Source of the DNA: Nymphaea colorata
Lineage: Eukaryota > Streptophyta > Magnoliopsida > Nymphaeales > Nymphaeaceae
Reading direction: 5' to 3'
Assembly (NCBI RefSeq): GCF_008831285.2
Contig: NC_045138.2
Span: 39,361,115-39,425,114, forward strand
DNA length: 64,000 bases
The stretch's first letter is position 1; each line of letters opens with the position of its first letter. The position numbers and the translations under genes are program-made. Positions 25,051 through 36,500 of this stretch are shown here, in pieces. The notes beneath the pieces are model-generated. The model saw only the letters and a program-made list of their open reading frames with translations, was not told the origin of the DNA and did no database searches.

Positions 25051-28000
25051 TTCCTGAAAAATGAGTTCATCCCTTGTCCGGTTTTTCTTACATTTAATGT
25101 TTAAATGTAAACTGCAGTTTGCTTTTCTATAGAACTGAAGATAAGACTTCATGTTGACTTGCTCGCTCACCTTATTATGACCTTCAGAATCCGGTGCATT
25201 AACTGAAGGAAAGCGCTGCAAGTTTCAGAGTCGGCCGCCATTAATTTGAGGTGGGCTTCTAATTAATTAAACATGTACCGCGCCACTCAAGGCTGAAGCG
25301 CAATCTTCATCACAGTAAATGAACAGAAAAATCTTCCACTGAAATCCTTTCATTTTGCAATTGGTGATCGTCACCCTTACTGGAAGAGCAAAAAGCCCCC
25401 AAGATTAGGGGCGTACGTTGACGTTTGAAGCCACTAGTACATGAACAAAATGTCCGGCTTTATGTTGTCAGACCATTAGAATCCCTCTGGGGCGTTTGGT
25501 ATTAGAAATAACATGAGAGTGTGTGATGATTCTAATTCAAAATCAGGGGTAGATTGATGGCACATTTGTTCATGAATCTACTCATATTTTTTGATAGATT
25601 TATGAAGCATTTGCACCTTGTTCGTAATGCCAAACAACCTCTCAACATTCAGAAAATGCACCAACTTGATATTGGATATCTACTCGAAATTGAAATTAGT
25701 CAGCTTGATTACATCATGAGCCACTACGACTGTATGAGTAGAGCCTTAATATTGTCGCCCGGATTTGGTTGGTCATAGAGAGTTTGATCCTGGTTTAGGA
25801 TGAATGCTTGCGGCAGGCAAAGAGGTCTAAACTCAAGATGAAGCTACACTGGTTAGGTTCTCTACGCATGCCCGGTCTGGTGAAAGAGGTGCGTCCTGTG
25901 GATATTGAACCGTTGACCTCCTCCAACCAAGTTGAGGGTCCTCAAGCCCGATCTTGGATTGACTACTGTGCGCTCACATACTGCAAAAAGCTGGAGATTT
26001 CAGTGGAAAACATTAGAAAGAGCGTAGAGCCGGTTTTTTGGACCACAAGCTCAGGTGTTCTCACTGTCCAATGAGTCTTCTTCTTCTTCACTACTATGCA
26101 GAAACACATGCATGACAAACAATTTCGTACACAGAATTGTCCCAGAGCGAATCGGGCCAAAGCAAAGATTAGTGATCAACTGAAATGTGAGCAGATGAAT
26201 TCAATCGCGTCTAATGATAGACAGGCTAGCGCAGGGAGCAAGATTGAAAGAAGCAGCCATGTTTGGTATCAGGGCCCCAAGTAGTGCTGCAACTGCCGGT
26301 CGATATCTATCTATCTGTAAAGGCCAAGAGGTCCTAACCGGCAGGCACTGTGTGTTCGAGGTGGTTTCCTTCTCGGTTTGGCGTGATTCGCACGGGAAAG
26401 GAAAAGGCAGACTATCGAAGACGACCCCATCTTGTAAATCTCAACTTTGAGCAGATGAAAATCATAAAGCTTCTTGACAGAGATTTAATAATATTGAATG
26501 CAACTGTCGTGGAGGGATCCATCTGCCTGATTGGTCAACTTAAAGTTACACAAAACAAAATTGTTGAAGGCTGCTTATTTTATGATAATATAATAAAAAA
26601 GGGTGGAGATAGAGAGAGAGAGAGGCTTCGTGTGACAACTTTTAATCAACCCACGTAATAAGAACATCAAATAAGGTTAGCATAATTTGGCGGTACACAA
26701 AGAGTAGTGTGTAATTGTCACTTGCCTTGAGCCAATATCATCTGAACCTGCCGATTCCAAACTGGTCCGTGGCTGGCGAAGTCCAGAGTGCCATATGTGG
26801 TTCTTTAATTTTTTTTTTTTATAAATTTTTATAAGTAACTCTATTTTGTTTTTTTATAAAAATAATGCCTATTGACAACTGCCTTATTGTGCTGAATCGA
26901 TCAGCCGATTTGTTTCTACAATCAGTTCTCTAGAAACAATGAGTTGAGCAAGATTAGGTGTAGCTCAAAGTTGGAGGAGAGTTGGATACTCAATTTAATA
27001 GGCTTTCTTATTTAAAATCACGGGTGCATTTGACAAGTTCATATTTAAAATCATCAGAATTTGGAAGCCGCGGATTCCCCTCTAATCTTAAATCTGAATT
27101 TTTATTTTTCTTTCAATTTTAAAAAGTAAAAAAAGAAGAGGAAATGGTTATGGTGGTGCATATTTTGAAGGGAGAAGAAACGCAGAAGCCATGAGTTTCA
27201 CCATCGCTTTTATGACCCCGTCCTTCGCTCGCCCCCTCTCTTGTTTCCTCATCTCCCGTTATCTAAAAAGTAGCACAAACAAACATAATCTTGTTCCCTT
27301 TAGCGTGGGCCCCACCCCTTCCCCACGCATTGGCCGAGTCAATTGCTAGCTGACACGCCGGATGTCGTGTGGATAATGCGATGGACTTTGATATCATTAT
27401 TATTGGATGGCTCGTTTGTTCTGCTGAATCGATTCGGGATCCTTTAAAAAATATTTAAAACATCATTTAAAATTAAAAGGGAAAATATCATATATATATA
27501 TATATATATAATAATATATAAAACATAACAAAATAAATCCTTTTGCCACCTTTTCGATTTGAAGCAGCGTTGATAAGGAAATCAATAAGAGCCTAGATTA
27601 GATCTGACTTTTAAAGATTGTTTCGTAAACAAAACACTTTGTGAGGGTTTTTTGAATTTATCTTTAGATTCACTTAATTCTAGCGTTTCTACCTCAATTA
27701 GACGGATTTAAGTTTGAAAAAACTGACTCAAGTCAACCAAACGGAGCCCGATTTGGGTCGATATGTTTTCTAATATTATTTTTATTTTAATAAGAATGTA
27801 TATTTTATTATTAAAAGTATATTTTACATTAAATTTTTTTATTTTATATTTAAAAATATATTTCTTTTATTTTAACCAGACCAGCTCGACTAAGCCCAAG
27901 CTTGAGTTTTGGGTTTTGGGTGTCGAACTATGGATCGGGCCAACCCAATGCCCATACCTAGCCTCAAATTTTAAAATATATTCAATCTTTGAGGTAGATT

Positions 28001-29600
28001 CGTGCGACACTCACATGGTATTTCAACTTCCAAACAGCCACTTAGGTTACCGATCCAGCCCTATGAACTCCCAGCCTTAAACCAGCTTGGCTTTATGTGA
28101 TTTATTAATTTCATTATATCTTTAGTTGTTTGGTTGAGCTTGATAATCCGGTCGCGCAGTGCAGATATGATGGTGGTCAACAATGATTGCCCAGTTCGCA
28201 AAGTCTAGAACTCTGGCTTGTGGTCTACCGCTTGTTTTCTGAAATTCGTGAAGCGATAAGAGAGCAAGAAGAGGTCATCGGACCTGAAACTTTGAATTCT
28301 TTGGCTGAACGTTTAGTTAATGGGTCATTGTTTAAGACCAAAGAAAAAAGGAAAACATCCAGAAGTTACATCAGAAAAAGGAAGAGTAGAATTTTATGCC
28401 ATACACGAAGGCAATTCTACTCTTGCAATAGAAAAAAGAAAACAAGTTTGGTTTTTTGCTGCATAAAGCCATAAACAAAAGGTTTCGTGCTTTGACGTTG
28501 TTTTTTTGGGCAGAACTGATATTTTAACTATTGTTTGCACTGTTCTAAAAGTACTTTTCCTCTGTAGAAGAGAAGAACAGACGCCATCCGGTGGTTGACT
28601 TTAACAAACAAGGCAATTAGAAGAGCAAACACTCTGGATTTAGACAGCGTTATCGTGATCATTTTTTTAGAGGAGAAGAAGAAATAAGGGCTGCCAAGTT
28701 CTCGAAACGACAAGATTTTCTGGTATACTTTTTTGTTGTTATCCTGTTTCTAGTTCCAGTTCGATTGAAATACGGGTTCTTTCTTCTACTGTAGCGTTGT
28801 TTCTGAAGTAGGTCTTCTTTTCTCCTTGTTTATTAAGAAGGCCAGAGAAGAACACGACGAGAAGCTGCCATTTCATTCCCAAGTTTGACCTTATGGAATA
28901 TGTACATCGTCAGTCACGCGGTAGCTCACTATGAGATGCTCGCATTTCCATGATTTTAAGCATGACTTAGAAAAAAAAAAAAGAAACCCTCTGAAAACTC
29001 ACCTAGTGCTGTGCAATTTGTGTTGAAAACTACACGCATCAAGAAAGATTATGACATTGTTATCATAGGAAATGAGGTTTCATTCATTGGTTGGATTTCT
29101 CCCTTCCCTTTACCCTGGGGTAGAAATTTGATTAAATGGCAATAACTGTCATAGTGGATGAAAGCCAAGCAAAAGAACAATAGAACAATAGATGAGGCTA
29201 CGGCTTGTTTAAGTCCAACAGATCGAAAATGAACACATGGCCTCGAAGAGGGAGTTGAGCAAGCACAACCTCATTCTTACATTTAATGAGGTTTTCGATG
29301 GCAGCACAGAGTAATCTTTTCACTGGGTCCTTTTCAACATCTGTAAGGGGATAAGATGGTCCCAAACAAGTTAAAACTGATTTGCTTTTGATGGCGATTA
29401 TAATAATGATAAACAGGTTTCTGGTATTAGTTTCTCCTGTTAACCTCATACTAAACAAACTAGCCACAAATGGGGGAGAGATCCAACAAGAAGATTGATA
29501 TACAACCTCATTTAAATTCAATATAACGGTGTTGTAAACAAATATTTCCAGATTTACCTCACGGCCAACACAAGAACTTTTCAGAATTTGAAGTGAGCAT
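25051..29600. other. intergenic region, no gene recognised
   Basis: No supported gene. The stretch contains a (TA)n run at about 27491-27510 and AT-rich low-complexity sequence at 26800-26860 and 27760-27870. A dispersed repeat with TCGGGCC/GGCCAACCC words lies near 27890-27960. A minus-strand open frame at 29198-29330 has coding-like character (it ends LRGHVFIFDLLDLNKP) but no identified relative and an uncertain splice context. Confidence 0.35.
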
Positions 29601-29631
29601 GAGCAAAAGCATAAGCAGAGTTAGTTACATA

Positions 29632-32004
29632 CTAGGCTGAGGTTTGCTTCTCTTCAGCTTTTGAACTGGCTTTTGATGCTTCTTCTCCTGTTTCTCTTCT
29701 GAACTTCCTTAATGCTTCTCTCAGTCCAATCACAACGAACAAATTTGTCAGGGTTAACAAAAATTCAGCACCGCCATGTAGCCAATCAACATTTGACAAG
29801 GAGGTTCCATAGTTGATTTTAGCTGTTTGAAAAAGTACTCTTGGTTACAATGCAAAGCTTCTAGAGAACCATTAATAAAGAATGAAGATAAGACAGTAAA
29901 ATACATTACCATAAATACCAGCTGGAACTGTTCCATTAATGCGACCAGAAAACATGCAAGAAGAAAGAAAAGCATGGATATTAGACTGAGCTGTATGAAA
30001 CATTCAAAAGGAAGGCCTTTTCAATGGCTACGGTAAAATGCAGAAGTAGATTTGCAACAAAATTCCCTTCTAACAGCTACACAGTATCCTAATTGACTCA
30101 TACATGAACCAAGGATTATATCCTTTCCAAGTGAAATACAAGATTCGATCATCCTGTATTATAAATCTTGTATGTGTCCATACAGCATAGAGTTTTGCAT
30201 TTTGTAGTCCACTTACAGCATGCAGCAAAAACAGCGAGATAGATAAGAGGCTTATGTAGTCCACTTGTAGCATGCAGCAACATAAGATATCATGTTCCTA
30301 CATGCATGCTCAAGTTTGTGTATGCATCAATAAGTTTTCTTCACTCGCTACAAATATACCATCAGTAAGTTTCAAAAAGAAAATTTGCTTCATTTGAGGT
30401 GTGGTAGTAGACAAGTCCCTACCATTCGATTATTTGCAAAATTGGAGTCGCAGCTTCAGATATCTTGGGCATATAAAAACCTGAGAGAAAAATTAAAAAC
30501 TAAAGTCGCACTTGAATCTTGGCACCTTAGCCGATGGATATGAATTAAAACTCCATACTTAAACAACTAAGAAATCAATAAAGGAAACCAGTTTTCAGAA
30601 AAATCGCCTGAAAATAAAAAATACTACAAAAAAAAGACCACTTCCAATAAAAAGGACAAAGTGCAAGGCAAATGATCACTGGACACGCAATTGAAAATGC
30701 ATTAATAACTGCGAAGTTACTCATGTCTATAGATTTACATCATATTTTACTGTGTTGAATAGTTCAGGTAACACGACATTATTCCGTCCAAGTCCGACTA
30801 TCACTACTAAACTGCACCAGAAAAATGCAGGGTATTGTCCATCAACAGACCGGTGTACTGACGCTACCATTTTGCCCTGAAAATCCAAAGCCTTGTACAA
30901 AAGTAATGTGTTAAAAGTCCTTACGTTCTCTATATCTTTCAAGTTTCAGGCATATAAAGCAACAGCAGCACACTTCTTCACTCAGACTCAACATATTAGA
31001 CTGGTCTATTGCCAATATGATTCGAGGAGCGCACCTGATTCTAAACAAAAAGCAACAAGAATACCAACTTATGTATGCCTGCACATGTCTGGGCAAAAAG
31101 CAAACAGCTAGTTGATAACTACATCCTAACTAATTGGACGGCAGTTGACAAGATAAAGAACATAACATACACTCACAAATGAAACATCAGTTATATATTT
31201 TCTTGAATCTATGGCATAAATTCAAAATATACGAATTTCACTTTTATCAACTCCTGCGGCAAGTATCTGCAGCTTCCCTGAGAAAAAAGAGAAAATACGG
31301 GCAAAAGGAGCCTGATAATAACGGGGAAAAAAACAATGATGTACATTCTACTACAAGAAAAATTCTTATATTGATGGGAGAAGACAAACGAAATCACCAC
31401 CATTGAGCAGACAAATGTTTCGGCACGGTGTACCCTCTAAAAGAGAGTATAAAAAACCAAAAATGCGAAAATAAGCATGTATCCTCTGATCAACATACGA
31501 ATAGTTTTCTTTCTCGCACGAAATTACATAATCTCTTCATCTTCGTTTCAAAGATAAGCACCGATATAAAGGAACGGAACAAACGCCAAAAGCGGAAAAA
31601 AATATTATGACCACAACATTAGCAATAACACAAAAAAGAGAAGCCAAAACTCAGAGATGCTTACTCGTAGCACCAACAAACGCAAGCAAGAAGTAGAAGC
31701 CAAAGAGCGTGAGCTTCGGAGAAGTTTCCGACTTGGTGATGAAATAAAGGAACCCAAGATAGGGGAAAAGAGAGGCAGCAAAGAGTTGGGAAGCGATGCT
31801 CTGGGAATCAACCGTTGGTGCCCATGGGTCGACGGGCAGAAGCCCACTGATGATTCCTTTCTTACCCGACCAAGACTTCAATCGTTTGGGCCTCCTTGCC
31901 ACAAGAAGACTCACAAAGGGATTTCTCCGGGAAGGCAGCAAGCCGGGGGCCCCGGTCGGCGTGGGAGGGAGAACCCACAAGGGGATTGCCGCCGTGGTCA
32001 GCAT
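29632..32004 (-). CDS. plastid-targeted membrane protein, DUF3593-like
   Basis: Function unknown; I recall this type of protein from chloroplasts and cyanobacteria, and the DUF3593 label is from memory. Exons on the minus strand: 31665-32004, 29910-29927, 29632-29822. They assemble to 182 aa, and all junctions are GT-AG and in frame. Residues 1-45 are rich in Pro, Arg and Ser and look like a transit peptide. LPVDPWAPTVDSQSIASQL leads into hydrophobic segments at about 70-90 and 98-118. The 18-nt microexon supplies the I-P-A-G-I-Y of GATIPAGIYAK. YGTSLSNVDWLHGGAE at 124-139 precedes a third hydrophobic segment to about 153. The tail from 156 is charged (Arg, Lys, Glu). The start is the only ATG giving a plausible targeting peptide. 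The reading is certain as a gene and moderate as a family call. Confidence 0.85.
29910..29927 (-). other. 18-nt microexon of the DUF3593-like gene
   Basis: The minus strand reads AACAG|TTCCAGCTGGTATTTATG|GTAATG, an exon of 18 nt flanked by a 1,737-bp upstream and an 87-bp downstream intron. With one base carried in from exon 1 it gives Ile-Pro-Ala-Gly-Ile-Tyr and passes one base on to exon 3. Skipping it would remove six residues without shifting the frame. Confidence 0.85.
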
Positions 32005-33539
32005 CGTTGCCTATATCCCAAAACTAACTTGGCGGTCTCCCAGCGTGCCTTATGTGCAGTAGCTTGTCACCGCGCCATTGGGAAAAAGGACAAATCCCTT
32101 TGAGCAAAACCCGCAGGGAGTGTTTCTTATCCCCCTCATTTCATCGTTTTCGAGATTAATACTCGTTCTCATTTCTATCATCACGTTTCCCACCATGTCT
32201 CCTTCTTGCGTGTTTTCCTTTTCTTAATTAACCAGCATCGCTACCATTTATCACTTCAGAGACATCCGTTAAAATTGGGAAGGTACTATCGTTTATTGTT
32301 GTACGCTAACTTCTACTTCTTTCCGCTCGCATCTGGTAAAGTCGGGTACTCACCGAGCATTTCTTTCTTGTTTTACTTGAACGGTTGGCTAACCAGGAAG
32401 AATAAAATATCGATGATGTATGACGGGAACTAATTGTCATTAATTGCTAATCAGTGATCTATTTCAGAGAGAGATTAACTCATTCGAGCTCATTCCAATC
32501 AGAAAATTAATCGCCGACTCTTAATTTCAGTTTCTAACTTTCCAAAACTCATCACTTAAAATGTAATCTAAAGATTGTCATATGCAACCATGTTATCAAT
32601 CTCTAATCGCATCCAAGCGTATAGGGCCTACATGTATCAAAGCGGGCATAAGGCAAATACTGGCTGTCATTTTTCCAAAATGTTTAGTTTAATACAATTT
32701 AGAATATTTTAAACTAATTTTTGAATTCATGGAATCAAAAGAAGGCAAGAGTCACCGATAAGGCGCCGACACCATGTCTTGCGACATTCATATGCAAAAT
32801 ATCCCAAAAAGTAGGAATACGTCTTCCTTTCCGATGAATGCTGTCGGCAAGGAAGAACTTGCTTTCGGTTGGTTTTTATTGGCATTAATTTTAGAGAAGA
32901 GTTTCAACTTTCAAGTGTAGGATGTACCCATTCACTCATGCTTGACAGAGACTACAGGTTTTTCTTATAATCAACTGCAAGTAACGACTTGGCTGGACCG
33001 TCATCAGACATCCCATTTCATAAACCATAGCACAAAAATAAATTTCAAAATATTGCAAATAATACTGAGGAAGTACTTTTTATTTCATCACATCACGGTC
33101 AAAAGATTATGTTCTGAGGCATGCAGTAAAGGCAAGACATTTTACAAACCACGTTTCAACAAAATGTAAATCCGTCGGTATTTTGATTTTCTCATAGACT
33201 ACAGATAATCAAAATTGAATCCGCGTATACTAAACCTTTTCATAGGTAACAGATAGTCAAAATATAAATCCATGAATACATTAATTTTTTTACAGGTTAC
33301 CACCTCTGAAGAAAGCATACATTTGATAAAACCGATGTCATCCAGCATTTGAGAAACTCTGGAAACCACCAATCTGCTCTCACACATGTACTTGAACTTG
33401 ATCAAGTTGGAAGGCATATCACCATGCATGGTTGAAGGTAGATAGCACAAGTGATTAAAAAAACAGCTTCATGTCCTCAAAGGAAACCTATTATCTCCGA
33501 ACCAGGCATAATGTCATATGTAACTTCATTTTTGTTTCC
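32005..33539. other. intergenic: upstream of the DUF3593-like gene and 3' flank of SEH1
   Basis: No coding exon recognised. Bases near 32005-32200 should hold the promoter of the minus-strand DUF3593-like gene. On the other side, 33079-33084 reads AATAAA on the minus strand and is a possible SEH1 poly(A) signal about 460 bases past its stop. Confidence 0.4.
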
Positions 33540-36500
33540 TCATATACCATCCAGGGTGGCTTGTTCATGCCAGACACCATTCAAATTTGACTGCCACAGC
33601 CTAACCATACCATCACTTCCAGAAGTAGCTAATGTCATACCGCTCATATCCCATTCCAATTGCCATACCTGAAGAGAAAGTAAAAAGCAAATAAATTAGC
33701 ATATGCATGAATCAAAGAAAAGATAAAAATGAAAAAACAATAAAGCAAACGGATGCTTTCTCTGAAAGGTGTCGTGCTACTTTGGCATGAGAGCTTGACT
33801 AACATGGCATCTTTTTCATTTATAGTGGAAGCAGAAAATCCAGACTTCAACCATCATAGTAGTAAAACGCCCCTCCCCAACTCCCAGCAGGTATGCCCAG
33901 CTTTGCATTGCATAAGGAAAGGTGCCCATGAGAATTGAAACGTCATCTTTGTTCTAATAGCCACGGCATACCTCACTAGACCAACCCTTTCTGGGTCTAC
34001 TGGAATCAAGGATGTTTGCATCTAAACGCCAATATCAGGCAGACGGACCTTAAGGTAACAAAGTCTCAGCAGTTTAGCTTATATATACCTCCCCATCGTG
34101 ACCAGAAAGCAATGCAACTTTCTCAGATGATATCCTTCCATCAGTATCAGGTTTGAGTCCCAGGTGCCATATTGCAATTCCTTTGCATGTTGCAACAGCT
34201 ACTACCTCATAAGGCCTACAAGAACAAACAAGGTTGTAATTTCTCATGAGATTTTTTTTAAATACTTTTATATGGGTAGCCGCAATTTCCTTGCCTGCCA
34301 ATATTTGGAGCCCAAGCAACAGCATACACTGGATCCCCCTGGTCGCCAGGTAAAGACAACTCAGCAACATGTTTCCATCTTTGATGAGCCTCATCAAATT
34401 CCCACACCTGTAGAACAGTAAATTATTTTGAATCACGTCAAACCAAGTTGGTAATAACCAGAATTCTTATGCAATAACTTACATCCTCACATCGTTATCT
34501 GCAGTAAAGTTTTCTTCTCACAATCAGTTCAGCATTTCTACTATTAGAATTAAGTGGACAAAGTGAACAAATAAATAAGCTTCAACGTTCTGCTTCTCAG
34601 AATTCACTTGTAAAAGCCAAAACTTTTGGGGCTTTGCCAACTGATTTTCAGTATTGTCTTGACTCTTGAGCACGTGAAGAGAAATGAATAGTTGTGGATA
34701 ACAGCCATAGGTCTAAAATTTCCATATCACAATAACCGTCGATTCAGTGGTTACAGAAAGAACAGGATGTCAGTATAACTTCTGAATACCTTCGAGGAAT
34801 TTAGCTGTGATGTATCTGAGTTAAAACCAAGGATGAACATTGAACGTTGTGATTCAGCCCTTTGTGGACTCCAAGCAATAGAAGCAGACAAGCATAAGGG
34901 TTTAACAAATCTAGCAACTGTGTCTGATACATTCTGAAATTCTGCCTGCAAGGACCACACATTCCTTATATCAATTATTCATAACAATTTTAAATATGTA
35001 ATAAAGTATCTACAAGAGAAACTACCAAACATGCCATTCATTGCCCACAAGAAAATTTATCAAGATTCTTGTAGACATAAGCACTGGATAATTCTGAGGG
35101 AGCAAAGAGAAACCATCCTTTAGCATACCAACAGAAGGTTTATGAATACAAAAGAGTGCTTGATAGAAGGAAGCCACCAAAAACAATTTAAATAGCAACT
35201 ACATCATTGACTTACAGTTACATGCAACAGTTTCAGTTTTCGGGTGATTATGTCAAAATATCTTCATATTTTTCCTAATGTTGTTCTTTGGAACTTTCTT
35301 GCCAATAAGTCACAACCACAAAAGACTGTTAAAAATTGGTGACTAGAATTTGTAGAAATGAAGTTTCCACTCCCAACTGCTAATACAATAGAAAAGCAGA
35401 AGTTACCCATTTTTTGTGTCACCAGTGCATTTTTTTTCCGATTTCCCAGTGTGTTAAAATTTTAAACGGCAACAAACTTCCTGAGGAAAGAATGTCTTAT
35501 GATAAATCTCAAAAAATTTAACACACGGTCACCATTGTTAACAGCTCTATTGTCAACCTAGGGAATAGTCAGTCCATCTAGTTGCCTAGTCGGCCTCCTA
35601 GATGCTAGCCAACCAACTAATGCTTAGGTATTAGTCAGTTGGGCCCACAATGGAGACTAGTTTGTAGCCATCAACTGGTGACTAAGTCACATGGGTACTT
35701 CAATAACGTCCACGTACCCATGTCGCTGTACCCATGGTCTTGTACCCAAAGTGGGTACTTGGACACACTTGGGTACTTTATAGGTTCAAAACTCATCCAA
35801 ACTGTATAATTTTACGTAATTTAATTTTTTTCAACTCAGTTTTCATTCTATTTTTTAAAGTTATTGTTCATGAACATGTAATGTTTTTATTTTAAATCAC
35901 TTGTTTATTTAAATGTTCCTTTCATTCTGATCTTTTTGTGTTATTTTACATTTATACATATATATATATATATATATCCTGCCGTACCCTTGTACCCACA
36001 TCTTCTAAAGTTGTCGTATCCATACCCGAATCTCTGTACCTCTACCCATGTGACTTAGCTGACCAGGCCCACAGTGGGCTTTTAAGAAAAGTTATTTTGA
36101 ACCATCAATGTAAAATTCTACTAAGTCATTTCCTTAGTAGCTTTCCTTCAATCTCCCTTCAGACTTTGTTTTTTAGTTCTCTTTCCTCTGTCACATAGAT
36201 ACTTATGGAAAGACCATAGTCACAAATAACATCTCGGAGTTTTAAACAACGAGATTTTTCTCGAGTATAATATGGCGGCCTTGAAAAAAATCGGAAAAAT
36301 GTATTTTTTTAAATTAAAAAAAACTAAAAATAGGGGGAAATAAAATAAGTGAGAAAATAACAACACAAACATCAAAAGATAAGTAGATTTGCAACAAAAA
36401 AAAAAAACTGTTTGGCATTAAAAAAATGAAAAAAAAGAGTAAAAAAACATGAAAAAATGCGTTTTTTCATTTTTAACGTTTTTAAAAAAAAATGTGTTTT

